DNA of 64,000 nucleotides from Deltaproteobacteria bacterium (GTDB lineage Bacteria; Myxococcota_A; UBA796; GCA-2862545): NCBI GenBank assembly GCA_007693595.1, contig REDI01000043.1, positions 181,606-245,605 of the forward strand, read 5' to 3'. The translations under genes and the position numbers were made by a program. The notes below the pieces were generated by a model. That model was not told the DNA's origin. It saw only the letters and a list, made by a program, of their open reading frames with translations, and did not search any database. This document shows positions 45,468-54,328 of this stretch, one piece after another (the first letter of the stretch is position 1; every line of letters begins with the position of its first letter).

Positions 45468-46478
45468 CTACCCTGGGCGAAGGGGGCAGGGGAGGGTCCT
45501 GCGTCGAAGCACGAAGACCAGAGCCCCTAAGAAGGACCAGCTTAGCGGTCCTGAACCCGATGCGCAGCCTTCACAGTCCAGCGGCCCGTCAAGATCATCG
45601 TAGGGATCTGCCGAAGGTGAAGAAGATACGGGCTCTATCTGCTCGCCGGACCACCGCGTCTCGGGGTCGTCCCACCCGCAGTCTCCCCATCCATAGGACC
45701 CCTCTTCAGGGTAGCGTACCGCGGAGCCCGAGGAGGATCGGACCTCGACGAACCAGCGATGGCAGGCCGCGGTGGTCGCGAGCCATGCGCTGTAGAGGCC
45801 TCGACCCTCGGTCCCTGCGATGACTCGCATCGGGACCTCGACGCCCTCGATCACCGCGACAACCTCCTCGAGTTCGTCTACTTCGATCCAGAGGTTGGCG
45901 AGGATCTGTACCTCGGAGGTGGGGTGCTCGGGGTGGTGCAGGCCGGAGCTCACCTCGCGAGGGCGGAGACCTCGACCTCCGAAGTTCTGGGTATAGGTTT
46001 GGGATCGAGCGGACGCGCCGATCTCGTCGTAGGTGTCCGCGGTGATGTTGGCCCGGTGCCCGTCCGAACACATCCAGCCCAAGAGCACGGCCGACCGGCT
46101 CGATCGGTAGCCGCGGGCGATGTTCTCGCCGATGGCCCCGTCCGGGTAGAAGGAGCGCACCCGGCTCGACCACTGCGTGCCATTCGAGGAGGTGTGAGAA
46201 AAGAAGCCGTTCTCGACCATGTCGTCGGTGTGGGCGCGGGCGGCTTCCCCGAGATCGTGGTTCCACCGCAGACCGGGGCGCGGTCTGCGCTCTGCAGACC
46301 GAAAATCGGCCGCGCTACACGGCGGACTCTTCATGCCGTAGTCGTCTTCCCAGGCGGTCGGCGCGATGCGGGCGGCGTCGGTCCAGAGGTGGATCGCGCG
46401 GTCGTCGTAGCGAGGGTGCCCGTCGAGGGGATCCCCGTAGCCCGCGAGCACGGTCAGGCTCATCCACACAATGACCAC
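45468..46478 (-). CDS. CAP-domain (SCP/PR1-like) secreted protein with C-terminal anchor
   Basis: 336 residues from GTG 46478 with GAGGAGG five bases upstream. A short hydrophobic signal (VIVWMSLTVLAG) precedes the CAP domain: LRWNHDLGEAARAHTDDM, NGFFSHTSSNGTQWSSRV, IGENIARGYRS and WMCSDGHRANI. The His and Glu residues of the CAP cavity are present. The C-terminus has two cysteines (DCEGCASG), a hydrophobic stretch (SWSFLGALVFVL) and RRR, like a MYXO-CTERM signal but with 10 extra residues after the arginines. CAP proteins bind lipids or sterols or act as proteases; role here unknown. Confidence 0.82.
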   Translation of the reverse strand: MVIVWMSLTVLAGYGDPLDGHPRYDDRAIHLWTDAARIAPTAWEDDYGMKSPPCSAADFRSAERRPRPGLRWNHDLGEAARAHTDDMVENGFFSHTSSNGTQWSSRVRSFYPDGAIGENIARGYRSSRSAVLLGWMCSDGHRANITADTYDEIGASARSQTYTQNFGGRGLRPREVSSGLHHPEHPTSEVQILANLWIEVDELEEVVAVIEGVEVPMRVIAGTEGRGLYSAWLATTAACHRWFVEVRSSSGSAVRYPEEGSYGWGDCGWDDPETRWSGEQIEPVSSSPSADPYDDLDGPLDCEGCASGSGPLSWSFLGALVFVLRRRTLPCPLRPG

Positions 46479-46522
46479 GCACGCCTCCTCTGCTCTGGCA
46501 ATCTAGCACCGGGATGGGGGGA

Positions 46523-47170
46523 TCAGCCCTGAAGGATGCGAAGGTCCTCGGGCGGGTCGGGACACCGGGATCGCCATGCTTTCAGGTCTTCGGCCGTATC
46601 GAGATCAGCCAGAGGTGCAAGCTGCATGCAAGACCAGCCCAGTGAGGAGAGTCGCTCCAGGGTCGTGGAGAGGACTTGATCGCTCGACCAGGGCACTCGT
46701 GAGAAGAAGGCGGGCGGGCAGCGCCGGAGGCCGAGCAGGTAGTAGCCTCCATCATGGGCGGGTCCGATCACGGCGTCGTGGCTCTGTAGCGCGGATAGGG
46801 CTTGACTCAATATCGCGGTGTCGAGGTCGGGGGTGTCGGTCGCAAGGACGATCGCCCCGGCCCAGCCTTCGCGCGCGGAGCGGTCGAAGACGGCCTGCAG
46901 TCGGTCACCCAGGGGGCCTTGGGGCTGTTGCCAGAGATCGATCGAGGAACCAAGCCAGCGTCGAGCCTGGGGCACGCCCTCGGCATCAGCGATGGCTAGG
47001 ACGGGGTGTGCAGGTGGTGGGAGCGTGAGCAGCTGTCCGACGAGGTGCTCGACGCAGGCGCGGTAGATCGCGCAAGCGCGCGCCTCGCCGATCCCCTGGG
47101 CTAGCCGTGTCTTGACCTGGCCTTCGATCGGGAGGCGCGCCATCGCGACGAGGGGAAGGATCGTAGCCAA
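46523..47170 (-). CDS. TIGR04282/DUF2064-type glycosyltransferase
   Basis: 215 residues from TTG 47170 with GGAGG four bases upstream; longer in-frame starts run into the divergent cysE region. MARLPIEGQVKTRLAQGIG at residues about 10-28 is the nucleotidyl-sugar-binding opening of this GT-A-like family. AIVLATDTPDLD holds the DxD-type metal site (SDxP in most members), and AVIGPAHDGGYYLLGL is the hallmark second motif. Members are predicted to glycosylate lipids or small molecules; donor and acceptor unknown. Stands alone, divergent from cysE. Confidence 0.85.
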   Translation of the reverse strand: MATILPLVAMARLPIEGQVKTRLAQGIGEARACAIYRACVEHLVGQLLTLPPPAHPVLAIADAEGVPQARRWLGSSIDLWQQPQGPLGDRLQAVFDRSAREGWAGAIVLATDTPDLDTAILSQALSALQSHDAVIGPAHDGGYYLLGLRRCPPAFFSRVPWSSDQVLSTTLERLSSLGWSCMQLAPLADLDTAEDLKAWRSRCPDPPEDLRILQG

Positions 47171-47257
47171 GGGGCCTCCAGGGGGCGCGGAAGTGGTGGA
47201 CGGGGGTGGGGCTAGCCGCCGAGGCCCGATAGCCCATGTCTCGACCCAGGAGCCCCG

Positions 47258-48160
47258 ATGCACGAACAGGCTTCCAGCGGCCCCCTCGACGAGATCCTCG
47301 ACGCGCTGGTCGACAGCTACCACACCGAGCTGTCGATCAACAACCTCGAGACCTCCGCCCTGCCCAATCGCCGCGCAGTGATCGAGGCCTTCGGCCACCT
47401 CCAGCACCTCATTTTCCTCGGCTACTTCACCACGCGCGATGTAGGCCCCTCGAGCCTCCGACCCGCCCTACGCGAGCACCTCGTGCCTGGGGCCGCCCTG
47501 ATGACCGAGCAGATCCATCGGGCGATCCGATACGCCGATCGCGCCTTACCTCTTGGGGAGCGCCGGACCCTCGACTGGTCGCGGGAGCTGGTCGAGCGCC
47601 TCTTGCTCCGCCTCCCCGAGCTGAGGCGACGCCTCGACGAGGACGTCCGCGCCGCATGGGCTCACGATCCCGCCGCAGAGAGCCTCGAGGAGGTGGTCTT
47701 CAGCTACCCGGGGGTGCTCGCGATCACGGCCTATCGGGTGGCCCATGCCCTTCATGGGCTCCGGGTGCCGATGATCCCTCGGATCCTCACGGAGCATGCT
47801 CACGGCTGCACCGGCATCGACCTGCATCCTGGCGCTGAGATCGGCCGTCGATTCTTCATCGATCACGGCACGGGCGTCGTGGTGGGGGCGACGACCCACA
47901 TCGGCGATGATGTGAAGCTCTACCAGGGGGTCACGCTGGGCGCGATGTCAGTGAAGGTCGATCCCGAGGAAGATCGACTCCATCCGGTCAAGCGCCACCC
48001 TACCCTCCAGGATCGCGTCACGGTCTACGCGGGTGCGACCATCTTGGGAGGCCAGACGGTGGTGGGGCACGACTCGGTGATCGGCGGAAATGTCTGGCTC
48101 ACCCGCTCGGTCCCTCCGCGCAGCCGCATCCTGAGTCGCGTGGATCAAGGGACCGGCTGA
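47258..48160 (+). CDS. cysE: serine O-acetyltransferase
   Basis: 300 residues. First step of cysteine synthesis: acetyl-CoA plus serine gives O-acetylserine. The C-terminal left-handed beta-helix has the serine acetyltransferase pattern [38 protein letters not shown] and [19 protein letters not shown]. The N-terminal about 150 residues are helical ([15 protein letters not shown]), as in the longer SAT (EpsC-like) type. The catalytic His/Asp pair (HG, D) is in place. It precedes cysK by 65 bases. Confidence 0.93.
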   Translation: MHEQASSGPLDEILDALVDSYHTELSINNLETSALPNRRAVIEAFGHLQHLIFLGYFTTRDVGPSSLRPALREHLVPGAALMTEQIHRAIRYADRALPLGERRTLDWSRELVERLLLRLPELRRRLDEDVRAAWAHDPAAESLEEVVFSYPGVLAITAYRVAHALHGLRVPMIPRILTEHAHGCTGIDLHPGAEIGRRFFIDHGTGVVVGATTHIGDDVKLYQGVTLGAMSVKVDPEEDRLHPVKRHPTLQDRVTVYAGATILGGQTVVGHDSVIGGNVWLTRSVPPRSRILSRVDQGTG

Positions 48161-48225
48161 AGCTCCTCTGTGGACCGTCGGGCTGCGCTGGTTACGGCCA
48201 CCCCTCTCGGCGGCTTGGAGGTCAG

Positions 48226-49263
48226 ATGAGCATCTGCGATGACGTGTCACGCGCGATCGGCAACACTCCGCTCCTTGCGCTCCGGGGGCCCTCCGCCCAG
48301 ACTGGCTGCCGCATCCTCGGCAAGGCCGAGTGGCTGAACCCGGGCATGTCCGTGAAGGATCGTGCGGCGCTCTTCATGGTCGATGATGCGGAGAGAAGGG
48401 GTGATCTTCGGCCGGGGGGCATCATCGTCGAGGGTACCGCGGGAAACACCGGCATCGGCCTCGCGCTGGTGGGGCGGGCGCGGGGGTACCGGGTGGTCAT
48501 CGTCATCCCCGAGACCCAGACGGACGAGAAGAAGGCCATGCTTCGGCTGTGCGGGGCCGAGCTGGTCGAGGTGCCGGCCGTTCCCTACGCGGATCCCAAC
48601 AACTACGTGCACGTGGCGGAGCGGCTCGCGGCCCAGCTCGACCGCGAGTGGGAGCCCGGTGCCTTCTACGCCAACCAGTGGGACAACCTGTCGAACAGGC
48701 GCGCCCACCTCGAAGGCACCGGGCCCGAGATCTGGCGACAGACCCAGGGGCGAATCGACGGCTTCGTCTCGGCGATCGGCACCGGGGGAACATTGTCGGG
48801 CGTGGGTCTTTACCTCAAGAAGCGCAACCCGGCGGTCACGATCGGCCTGGCTGATCCCTACGGAGCGCGCATGTATGCCTGGTTCACCCGTCGAGAGCTG
48901 GAGCTCGATGTCGAAGGTGGGAGCGTCACCCAGGGGATCGGTCAGGGTCGCGTCACGGGTAACGTCGAGGGAGCGGTCGTCGACAAAGCGTATCGGATCC
49001 CCGACTCCGAGGCCGTCGAGGTCCTCGACCAGCTCGCGACCCAAGAGGGCCTGATGCTGGGAGGCTCGGCTGGCATCAACGTGGCGGGCGCCATCCGGCT
49101 CGCCAGAGATCTGGGGCCCGGCCACACCGTCGTCACCATCCTCTGCGATCACGGGAGTCGCTACCAGAGCCAGCTCTTCGACCCCTCCTTCCGTCGCTCC
49201 CGCGACTTGCCGGTTCCTCCCTGGCTCGAAGGGGGCAGCTCCCTCGTCCCTCCGCTGGTCTGA
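48226..49263 (+). CDS. cysK: cysteine synthase (O-acetylserine sulfhydrylase)
   Basis: 345 residues. PLP-dependent conversion of O-acetylserine and sulfide to cysteine. The PLP lysine is K44 in NPGMSVKDRAALF, the substrate loop is EGTAGNTGIGLAL and the phosphate-binding loop GTGGTLSGVG. The C-terminus is somewhat longer than the typical 310 residues and similar to the 340-residue subgroup. Pair with cysE is a classical operon. Eight bases separate it from the next gene. Confidence 0.93.
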   Translation: MSICDDVSRAIGNTPLLALRGPSAQTGCRILGKAEWLNPGMSVKDRAALFMVDDAERRGDLRPGGIIVEGTAGNTGIGLALVGRARGYRVVIVIPETQTDEKKAMLRLCGAELVEVPAVPYADPNNYVHVAERLAAQLDREWEPGAFYANQWDNLSNRRAHLEGTGPEIWRQTQGRIDGFVSAIGTGGTLSGVGLYLKKRNPAVTIGLADPYGARMYAWFTRRELELDVEGGSVTQGIGQGRVTGNVEGAVVDKAYRIPDSEAVEVLDQLATQEGLMLGGSAGINVAGAIRLARDLGPGHTVVTILCDHGSRYQSQLFDPSFRRSRDLPVPPWLEGGSSLVPPLV

Positions 49264-49270
49264 GTCCGGT

Positions 49271-49822
49271 ATGCCTCGGGTCACCATGCAGGTTCAGGCG
49301 CTCCATCCGAAGGAGCCCTGGTGGCCATCCGACGACGCGCTCGGAAACTACCTCGTCGAGCTGGTCGCCGAGGCCATCGATCGAGGCGGTGCGGCGCCCG
49401 CCATGGTCGGAGTCTGGCGCGAGGAGCTCCAGATCCTACCTATCGCCCCCGTCCTCGAGCAAGGCTGGGCGCCTCAGGTCTTTCTGGGTAGTCTCAGTCG
49501 AACTCCCCACGCGAACTTCGGCACCGTGCCCGAGGCGGTTGGGATCGTCGGTCGGCTCAGGTACCGCAGGACCAACCAGGAGCCATGGGTGAGCATGGCC
49601 ATCGTCTTTTTGGAGTGGCCCGATGGTCGCTGGTGGCGCTGGAGGCAGCTCCTCGACGCCGACGGCAAGCGCACCGCCGAGTCCGCCACCTGGGATCGGG
49701 CTGTCGACGGCCTACCACGTCCAGACAACCTGGGCGGATGGTGGCGCCTGGGCCGCCTGGGGGCTCCACCGTTGCGGGTCGATGCGATGCCTCCCCAAGA
49801 CCCGTCCGAGATCGTTCAGTGA
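49271..49822 (+). CDS. Trp-rich protein of unknown function
   Basis: 183 residues; start at 49271, with 49286 as alternative. No signal or membrane segment. Notable for tryptophans, concentrated in the KEPWWP, WPDGRWWRWRQLL and NLGGWWRLGRLG segments. No family recognised. It follows cysK by seven bases and overlaps the convergent MYXO-CTERM gene by seven bases at its 3' end. Co-transcription with cysK suggests, but does not show, a link to sulfur metabolism. Confidence 0.5.
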   Translation: MPRVTMQVQALHPKEPWWPSDDALGNYLVELVAEAIDRGGAAPAMVGVWREELQILPIAPVLEQGWAPQVFLGSLSRTPHANFGTVPEAVGIVGRLRYRRTNQEPWVSMAIVFLEWPDGRWWRWRQLLDADGKRTAESATWDRAVDGLPRPDNLGGWWRLGRLGAPPLRVDAMPPQDPSEIVQ

Positions 49823-50853
49823 GCGCGTCGCCGGAAGAGCAAGAGCGGCAGTAGGGCAAAGACCCAGCCTACCTGCGAGGTAGAGCCACTGCACGAGCAG
49901 CCTCCGGCCACGAGCTCGATGGGGTTGTCGTCTTCGAGCGGGGCATCTTCAGGCTCGCTCGGATCGTCGGTGTCGTCGGTGTCGTCGGTGTCGTCGGAGT
50001 CGTCGGAGTCCCCGCTGTAGTCAGAGTCTTCGGCGTACCCGGTGTCGTCGGAGTCCCCAGGCTCGAAGGTCGGATCACAGGCATCTCCGATCCCGTTGTC
50101 GTTACTGTCGGTCTGGTCGGGGTTGTAGTCATCCGGGCAGTTGTCGATGTCGTCGGGCACGCCGTCCAGGTCGCGATCGAGCCAGGCCATCTCGATTTCG
50201 GTAAACCAGGCGTCTGTCACGGCTCCCCAGGACTGCCAGCCGGTGTCGTAGCCGTAGAACCCGGTCTGCCCGGCGGGGAGGGGGTCGTCGTCGTTGACGG
50301 TGATCTCGAGGCCGTTGGCGAAGACTTCGATCCGCCCCTCGCTCGCGATGACCTCGATGTCGACGTTGTTGAAATCCTCTACCGGCTCCTGGGCCAGGAT
50401 GGAGCCTTGGCCGTCTTGGATCTTGTAGACCATCACGAAGCCGCTGAAGCCGAGTCGAGCCGAGGGTGGAGGCGCGGCGTCGGCCGAGATCCCGACGAGG
50501 TAGAAGTTCTCGCCGCCGGAGTGCCGGAAGACGATCCCCAGGAAGTCATCGTCTTCGTTGTAGCCTTGCGCCGCGACGCGCACGTTGCGGCCATTCGGCC
50601 CATTCACGATCCAGTTGTCGCGTGCGCCTCCTTCACCATAGGCGCTCGAAGGGGCGTCGGCCTCGTTGTCGTCGGTCATGGTGCGGGCCCTCGTTCGCCC
50701 GCCGCGCCAGGGGTCCGCTGCGTAGCCGTTGACCCACCCATCGCGTCCAGCGAGGTCGGAACCGCCCGGAGGACCGAAGGTATCGAGGGAATACGCTGGG
50801 ACTTCTTGGGCCGCGGCGGGGGAGCCCAGCAGAGCAAGCCAGATCGAAAGCAT
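49816..50853 (-). CDS. secreted protein with thrombospondin type 3 repeat and MYXO-CTERM tail
   Basis: 345 residues from ATG 50853 (GAGAGG six bases upstream). Signal peptide IWLALLGSPAAAQ. The N-terminal half is a beta-sandwich resembling family 16-like or LamG-type domains (FLGIVFRHSGGENFYLVG, RIEVFANGLEITVND). Then a calcium-binding thrombospondin type 3 unit (LDGVPDDIDNCPDD, DSNDNGIGDACD) and an Asp/Ser/Thr-rich spacer. The tail GGCSCSGSTSQVGWVFALLP plus LLLF and RRR is a textbook MYXO-CTERM signal, predicted to be lipidated or processed at the cysteine and displayed on the surface. Confidence 0.88.
   Translation of the reverse strand: MLSIWLALLGSPAAAQEVPAYSLDTFGPPGGSDLAGRDGWVNGYAADPWRGGRTRARTMTDDNEADAPSSAYGEGGARDNWIVNGPNGRNVRVAAQGYNEDDDFLGIVFRHSGGENFYLVGISADAAPPPSARLGFSGFVMVYKIQDGQGSILAQEPVEDFNNVDIEVIASEGRIEVFANGLEITVNDDDPLPAGQTGFYGYDTGWQSWGAVTDAWFTEIEMAWLDRDLDGVPDDIDNCPDDYNPDQTDSNDNGIGDACDPTFEPGDSDDTGYAEDSDYSGDSDDSDDTDDTDDTDDPSEPEDAPLEDDNPIELVAGGCSCSGSTSQVGWVFALLPLLLFRRRAH
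49964..50008 (-). repeat. 9-base tandem repeat coding for Asp-Asp-Thr/Ser units
   Basis: Five near-identical copies of a nine-base unit (TCGTCGGTG, the last two TCGTCGGAG) at 49964-49972, 49973-49981, 49982-49990, 49991-49999 and 50000-50008. They encode DDT and DDS triplets in the linker before the MYXO-CTERM tail. Because the unit is a multiple of three, length change would keep the frame. Confidence 0.85.
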
Positions 50854-50955
50854 TGGAAACCTCTCGCAGCACGGTGCCACAGCCATCGGGCGCTCGCAAG
50901 AGCTTGCGCGTCAGGCCGCTCAGGGTAGGCTTGGCGCTATAGAATGGAGGTCAGG

Positions 50956-51402
50956 ATGGCGCGTGGTCGGTACTTCAGTGAGTTCGAGGTGGGGCAGTCC
51001 TTCGAGACCGGGGGGCGCACGGTGACTGAAGCCGATGTGGTGCTCTTCGCAGGCCTCTCGGGCGACTACAACCCCTTGCACACGGACCAGTCCTTCGCCG
51101 AGAAGACCCCTTTCGGGAAGCGGATCGCCCACGGCATGCTCTCGGCCTCCATCTCGACAGGTCTGGCCCAGACCCTCGGGATCTACGAAGGCACGGTCAT
51201 CGCACTCGTGCAACAGACCTTCTCCTTCAAGGCCCCGGTCTTCTTCGGCGACACGATCCGCCTTCGCCAGACGGTCGAAGCCGTCCGGCCCTCGAGCAAG
51301 GGGGGCAAGGGCACCGTGACCTTCAAGAGTCAGGTCCTCAAGCAAGACGACACGGTCGTGGTCGACGGCGAGTGGATCGTTCTCTTCCGCGACGCCCCCT
51401 AG
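50956..51402 (+). CDS. MaoC-like hydratase ((R)-specific enoyl-CoA hydratase type)
   Basis: 148 residues from ATG 50956 with GGAGG five bases upstream. A hot-dog fold enzyme: FAGLSGDYNPLHTDQSFA contains the catalytic Asp and His of MaoC/PhaJ, and GKRIAHGMLSASISTGLA is the second conserved segment. VDGEWIVLF ends the fold. Hydrates trans-2-enoyl-CoA to (R)-3-hydroxyacyl-CoA for polyhydroxyalkanoate or fatty-acid metabolism. No partner gene nearby. Confidence 0.9.
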   Translation: MARGRYFSEFEVGQSFETGGRTVTEADVVLFAGLSGDYNPLHTDQSFAEKTPFGKRIAHGMLSASISTGLAQTLGIYEGTVIALVQQTFSFKAPVFFGDTIRLRQTVEAVRPSSKGGKGTVTFKSQVLKQDDTVVVDGEWIVLFRDAP

Positions 51403-51601
51403 CGTTCCCAGATAAGGGATAGCGCCTGGGAGCCGTCGGTTGGCTACGAAGCCGGGGAGTCCTGGGGCGGGTCCAGGAGCAGCGCATCGGTGAGCTCACC
51501 CGCCCGGGTTGGCAAGGGTGGGTTCGGCCGAAAACAGGGCACGCCCGAGCACTCCTGTCGGTTAGGCTATGCTGCCACCCCTCCCTTACCGTGAGTCCTC
51601 G

Positions 51602-53440
51602 ATGCCCGTCCGCCTGCTCCCCGATGCTGTCGTCGATCAGATCGCCGCGGGGGAAGTGGTGGAGCGGCCCGCTGCGGTGGTCAAGGAGCTGGTCGAGAAC
51701 AGCCTCGACGCCGGGAGCACACGGCTGCGCGTTCACCTTGAGGCCGGGGGCCGAGACCTGGTGCGAGTCTTGGACGATGGGCACGGCATGGGCAGGCAAG
51801 ACGCGCTGATGTGTCTGGAGCGGCACGCGACCTCAAAGATCCAGGCGATCGAGGATCTGGTACATGTTCGGTCCTTCGGCTTTCGCGGCGAGGCTATCCC
51901 CTCCATCGCCAGCGTCTCTCGGTTCGAGCTCACCACGCGCCCAGCCGAAGACGAGGTAGGGACCCTGATCCAGGTCGCGGGCGGAGCGGTACAGGCGGTG
52001 CGCGACGCGGGCTGTCCTCCGGGGACGGACATCAAGGTGCGAGACCTCTTCTTCAACGTGCCCGTCCGTCGCTCCTTCCTGAGGACCGCCGCCACCGAGC
52101 TCGGTCACTGCACCGAAGCCGTCCTGCGCCAGGTGATCCTTCGGCCCGAGGTCGATGTGCTGGTGCTGCATCACGGGCGGGATCATCTGCGACTGAGCGC
52201 GGTTCCCGATCGAGTGCAGCGCGCGCGCGACGTCTTGGGCTCGGTCGCCGAGAGGCTGCGCCCGGTCCGCTTCCAGGCACATGGCGTCCAGGTCGAGGGC
52301 CTGGTGGCGCCGCCGAGCGCCCACCAGTCGTCGAGCAAAGGGGTCTACCTCTACGTCAACGGTCGCTATGTACGCGACGCGGTCTTGCGCCGCGGGCTTC
52401 GCGAGGCCTTCCAGGGTCTCCTGCCCGCGGGGCGCCACCCCGTCGCGGTGATCGAGGTGCGGGTCGCCGGCGAGGAGGTCGACGTGAACGTGCACCCGAG
52501 CAAGATCGAGGTGCGCTTTCGGAACCCGCGCGACGTCAGCGAGGTCCTCGCAAGCGGCCTGCGAGAGGCGCTACGCCGGCCCGAGCCCCGACAGCGCAGC
52601 GCGACGACGGGCTTCGACAAGCGGGCGAGGGCGCCCGAAGGCACCTTGCCGCTCCCGGGCCTAGCCCCGCACCCCTCCGATGATCCGGGCTTCGTCGAGC
52701 GAGCCCCCGCCACAGGGCCGAGCTGGCTCGCCGAGCTGGTGGCGGAGCCCTCGGCTGCGCCCAGCCCGTCGCCCACGCTCGATCCCAAGGCCTCGATTCC
52801 GAGCGCGCCGCCCGCCGAGCGCGCGGCGTCCGCTCCAACGGTGACGCCCCCAGTCGCCCCGACCCCTTCCCCTGCGCCCTCGCCGGAGGAGGGGGGCCCG
52901 TCGGTCGATCCTGCTGCACCGCGTCTCGCAGACGTGGTGCCTCAGCTTCTCCTCGCGGGGGATCTCGCCTGCGCCTCGGTGGAGGGGGAGCTGGTGCTGA
53001 TCGATCTGAGGGCGGTGCGCGCGGCCTTGGTCGAGCGTTCCCTGCGCGAAGGAGGAGCGCCCGAACGGCTGTTGTTGCCTGTGGTGTGCACGCTGGGGCG
53101 GTCGGCAGCGGGGCGCCTCGTCGCCTGGCGTGAGCCTCTGGACGACATCGGGTTGTCGCTCACAGCCTTTGGTCCTGGCGAGGTCGCGGTCAAGCGCCGA
53201 CCGGCGCTCCTCGGGGGCGTGTCGTGGCCTGAGCTCCTCGTCGCCCTCGCCGAGGTGCTGCCCGCCTCACCCCAGGATCTCCCCGTAGCGGCGCTCCATC
53301 TGCTCGCGCGCACGCCCCAAGTTCCGCTCGCGACCCTCGATCAGGCCGTCGCTCTGGTCGAGCAGGGCGCCTCCCTCCCGCTCGCGCCCCCCTTCGCGGT
53401 CTGCATGCCGTCACGGGCGCTGCGAGGGCTCATCCCGTGA
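51602..53440 (+). CDS. mutL: DNA mismatch repair protein MutL, non-endonuclease type
   Basis: 612 residues from ATG 51602 (MPVRLLPDAVVDQIAAGEVV). GHKL ATPase motifs are intact: ELVENSLDAGS, VLDDGHGMG, ATSKI, SFGFRGEAIPSIASV and GTLIQV. Residues about 340-455 are a Pro/Ala-rich linker. The C-terminal dimerisation region (about 455-612) lacks the endonuclease motif DQHAxxE: the corresponding stretch reads LIDLRAVRAALVER. It also ends in PSRALRGLIP without the CPHGRP zinc-site motif. It should thus match without nicking. Overlaps miaA by four bases. Confidence 0.93.
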   Translation: MPVRLLPDAVVDQIAAGEVVERPAAVVKELVENSLDAGSTRLRVHLEAGGRDLVRVLDDGHGMGRQDALMCLERHATSKIQAIEDLVHVRSFGFRGEAIPSIASVSRFELTTRPAEDEVGTLIQVAGGAVQAVRDAGCPPGTDIKVRDLFFNVPVRRSFLRTAATELGHCTEAVLRQVILRPEVDVLVLHHGRDHLRLSAVPDRVQRARDVLGSVAERLRPVRFQAHGVQVEGLVAPPSAHQSSSKGVYLYVNGRYVRDAVLRRGLREAFQGLLPAGRHPVAVIEVRVAGEEVDVNVHPSKIEVRFRNPRDVSEVLASGLREALRRPEPRQRSATTGFDKRARAPEGTLPLPGLAPHPSDDPGFVERAPATGPSWLAELVAEPSAAPSPSPTLDPKASIPSAPPAERAASAPTVTPPVAPTPSPAPSPEEGGPSVDPAAPRLADVVPQLLLAGDLACASVEGELVLIDLRAVRAALVERSLREGGAPERLLLPVVCTLGRSAAGRLVAWREPLDDIGLSLTAFGPGEVAVKRRPALLGGVSWPELLVALAEVLPASPQDLPVAALHLLARTPQVPLATLDQAVALVEQGASLPLAPPFAVCMPSRALRGLIP

Positions 53441-54324
53441 GTGTGCCACGAGCCTTGGTGATCTCCGGTCCGACCGCCTCGGGGAAGAGCGCTCTGGCTC
53501 TTCGGGTCGCTCAGACGCTCGGCGGGGTGATCCTCAGCGCCGATGCGATGCAGGTCTACCGAGGCATGAGCATCGGCACGGCCAGCCCAAGCGCCCAGGA
53601 GCGCGCCCTGGTGCCCCACCTGGGGGTCGATGTCGTCGAGCCCACCGAACCCTTCAGCGCCGGGGATTTCCTGGTCCTGGCCGACCGTGCGTTCTCGATG
53701 GGGCGTCCGGTGATCGTGGTAGGAGGCACCTCCCTCTACCTCCGAGCGCTGGTCCGGGGACTCGCCGAGACCCCACCCATCCCCGACGCGATCCGTGAGC
53801 GCGTCGCCTCCCTCGATGCGCCGCACCACGAGCTCACGCAGGTCGATCCGGTCCTCGCGGCACGGCTCCATCCGCACGATCTCCAGCGCGTCCGCCGTGG
53901 CCTCGAGGTCTATTTCGCGACGGGTGAGCCGCTGTCTGCGCTCCAAGCGACCCACGCCGCCCAGCCCGACCGAGTCCGCACCCTCGGCCTCTGGCTCGAC
54001 CGCGAGGATCTCGACGCCCGCATCGATGCCCGCGTGCTCCAGATGATCGAGGCAGGCTACGTCGACGAAGTCCGCATTCTCCTCGACTCGGGTGTTCCGC
54101 GGGATGCTCGTCCCATGCGATCCCTCGGGTATCGCCATCTCTGCGATCATTTGCTCGACGCCCTGCCGCTACCCGAGGCGATCCGCCGCACGCAGCGCGA
54201 CACCCGCCGCTTCGCGCGCAAGCAGCGCACTTGGCGCAAACACCTGGGTTATTCGGAGGCCTCCGACGATCCGCTGGAGCAGGCCTTGGCCATGGCGGCG
54301 GCGCTGTGGGGTGAGGATCGGTAG
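53437..54324 (+). CDS. miaA: tRNA dimethylallyltransferase
   Basis: 295 residues from GTG 53437, which overlaps the mutL stop (GTGA). Transfers dimethylallyl to adenosine 37 of tRNAs reading U-initial codons. P-loop ISGPTASGKSALAL, followed by ILSADAMQVYRGMSIGTASP; the family usually has DSxQVY and TAKP here, so Ser to Ala and Lys to Ser changes are notable. VVGGTSLYLRALVRGL and the RQRxxxR-like end (RFARKQRTWRKHLGY) are present. mutL-miaA order is common in bacteria. Confidence 0.94.
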   Translation: MSVPRALVISGPTASGKSALALRVAQTLGGVILSADAMQVYRGMSIGTASPSAQERALVPHLGVDVVEPTEPFSAGDFLVLADRAFSMGRPVIVVGGTSLYLRALVRGLAETPPIPDAIRERVASLDAPHHELTQVDPVLAARLHPHDLQRVRRGLEVYFATGEPLSALQATHAAQPDRVRTLGLWLDREDLDARIDARVLQMIEAGYVDEVRILLDSGVPRDARPMRSLGYRHLCDHLLDALPLPEAIRRTQRDTRRFARKQRTWRKHLGYSEASDDPLEQALAMAAALWGEDR

Positions 54325-54328
54325 CTGC

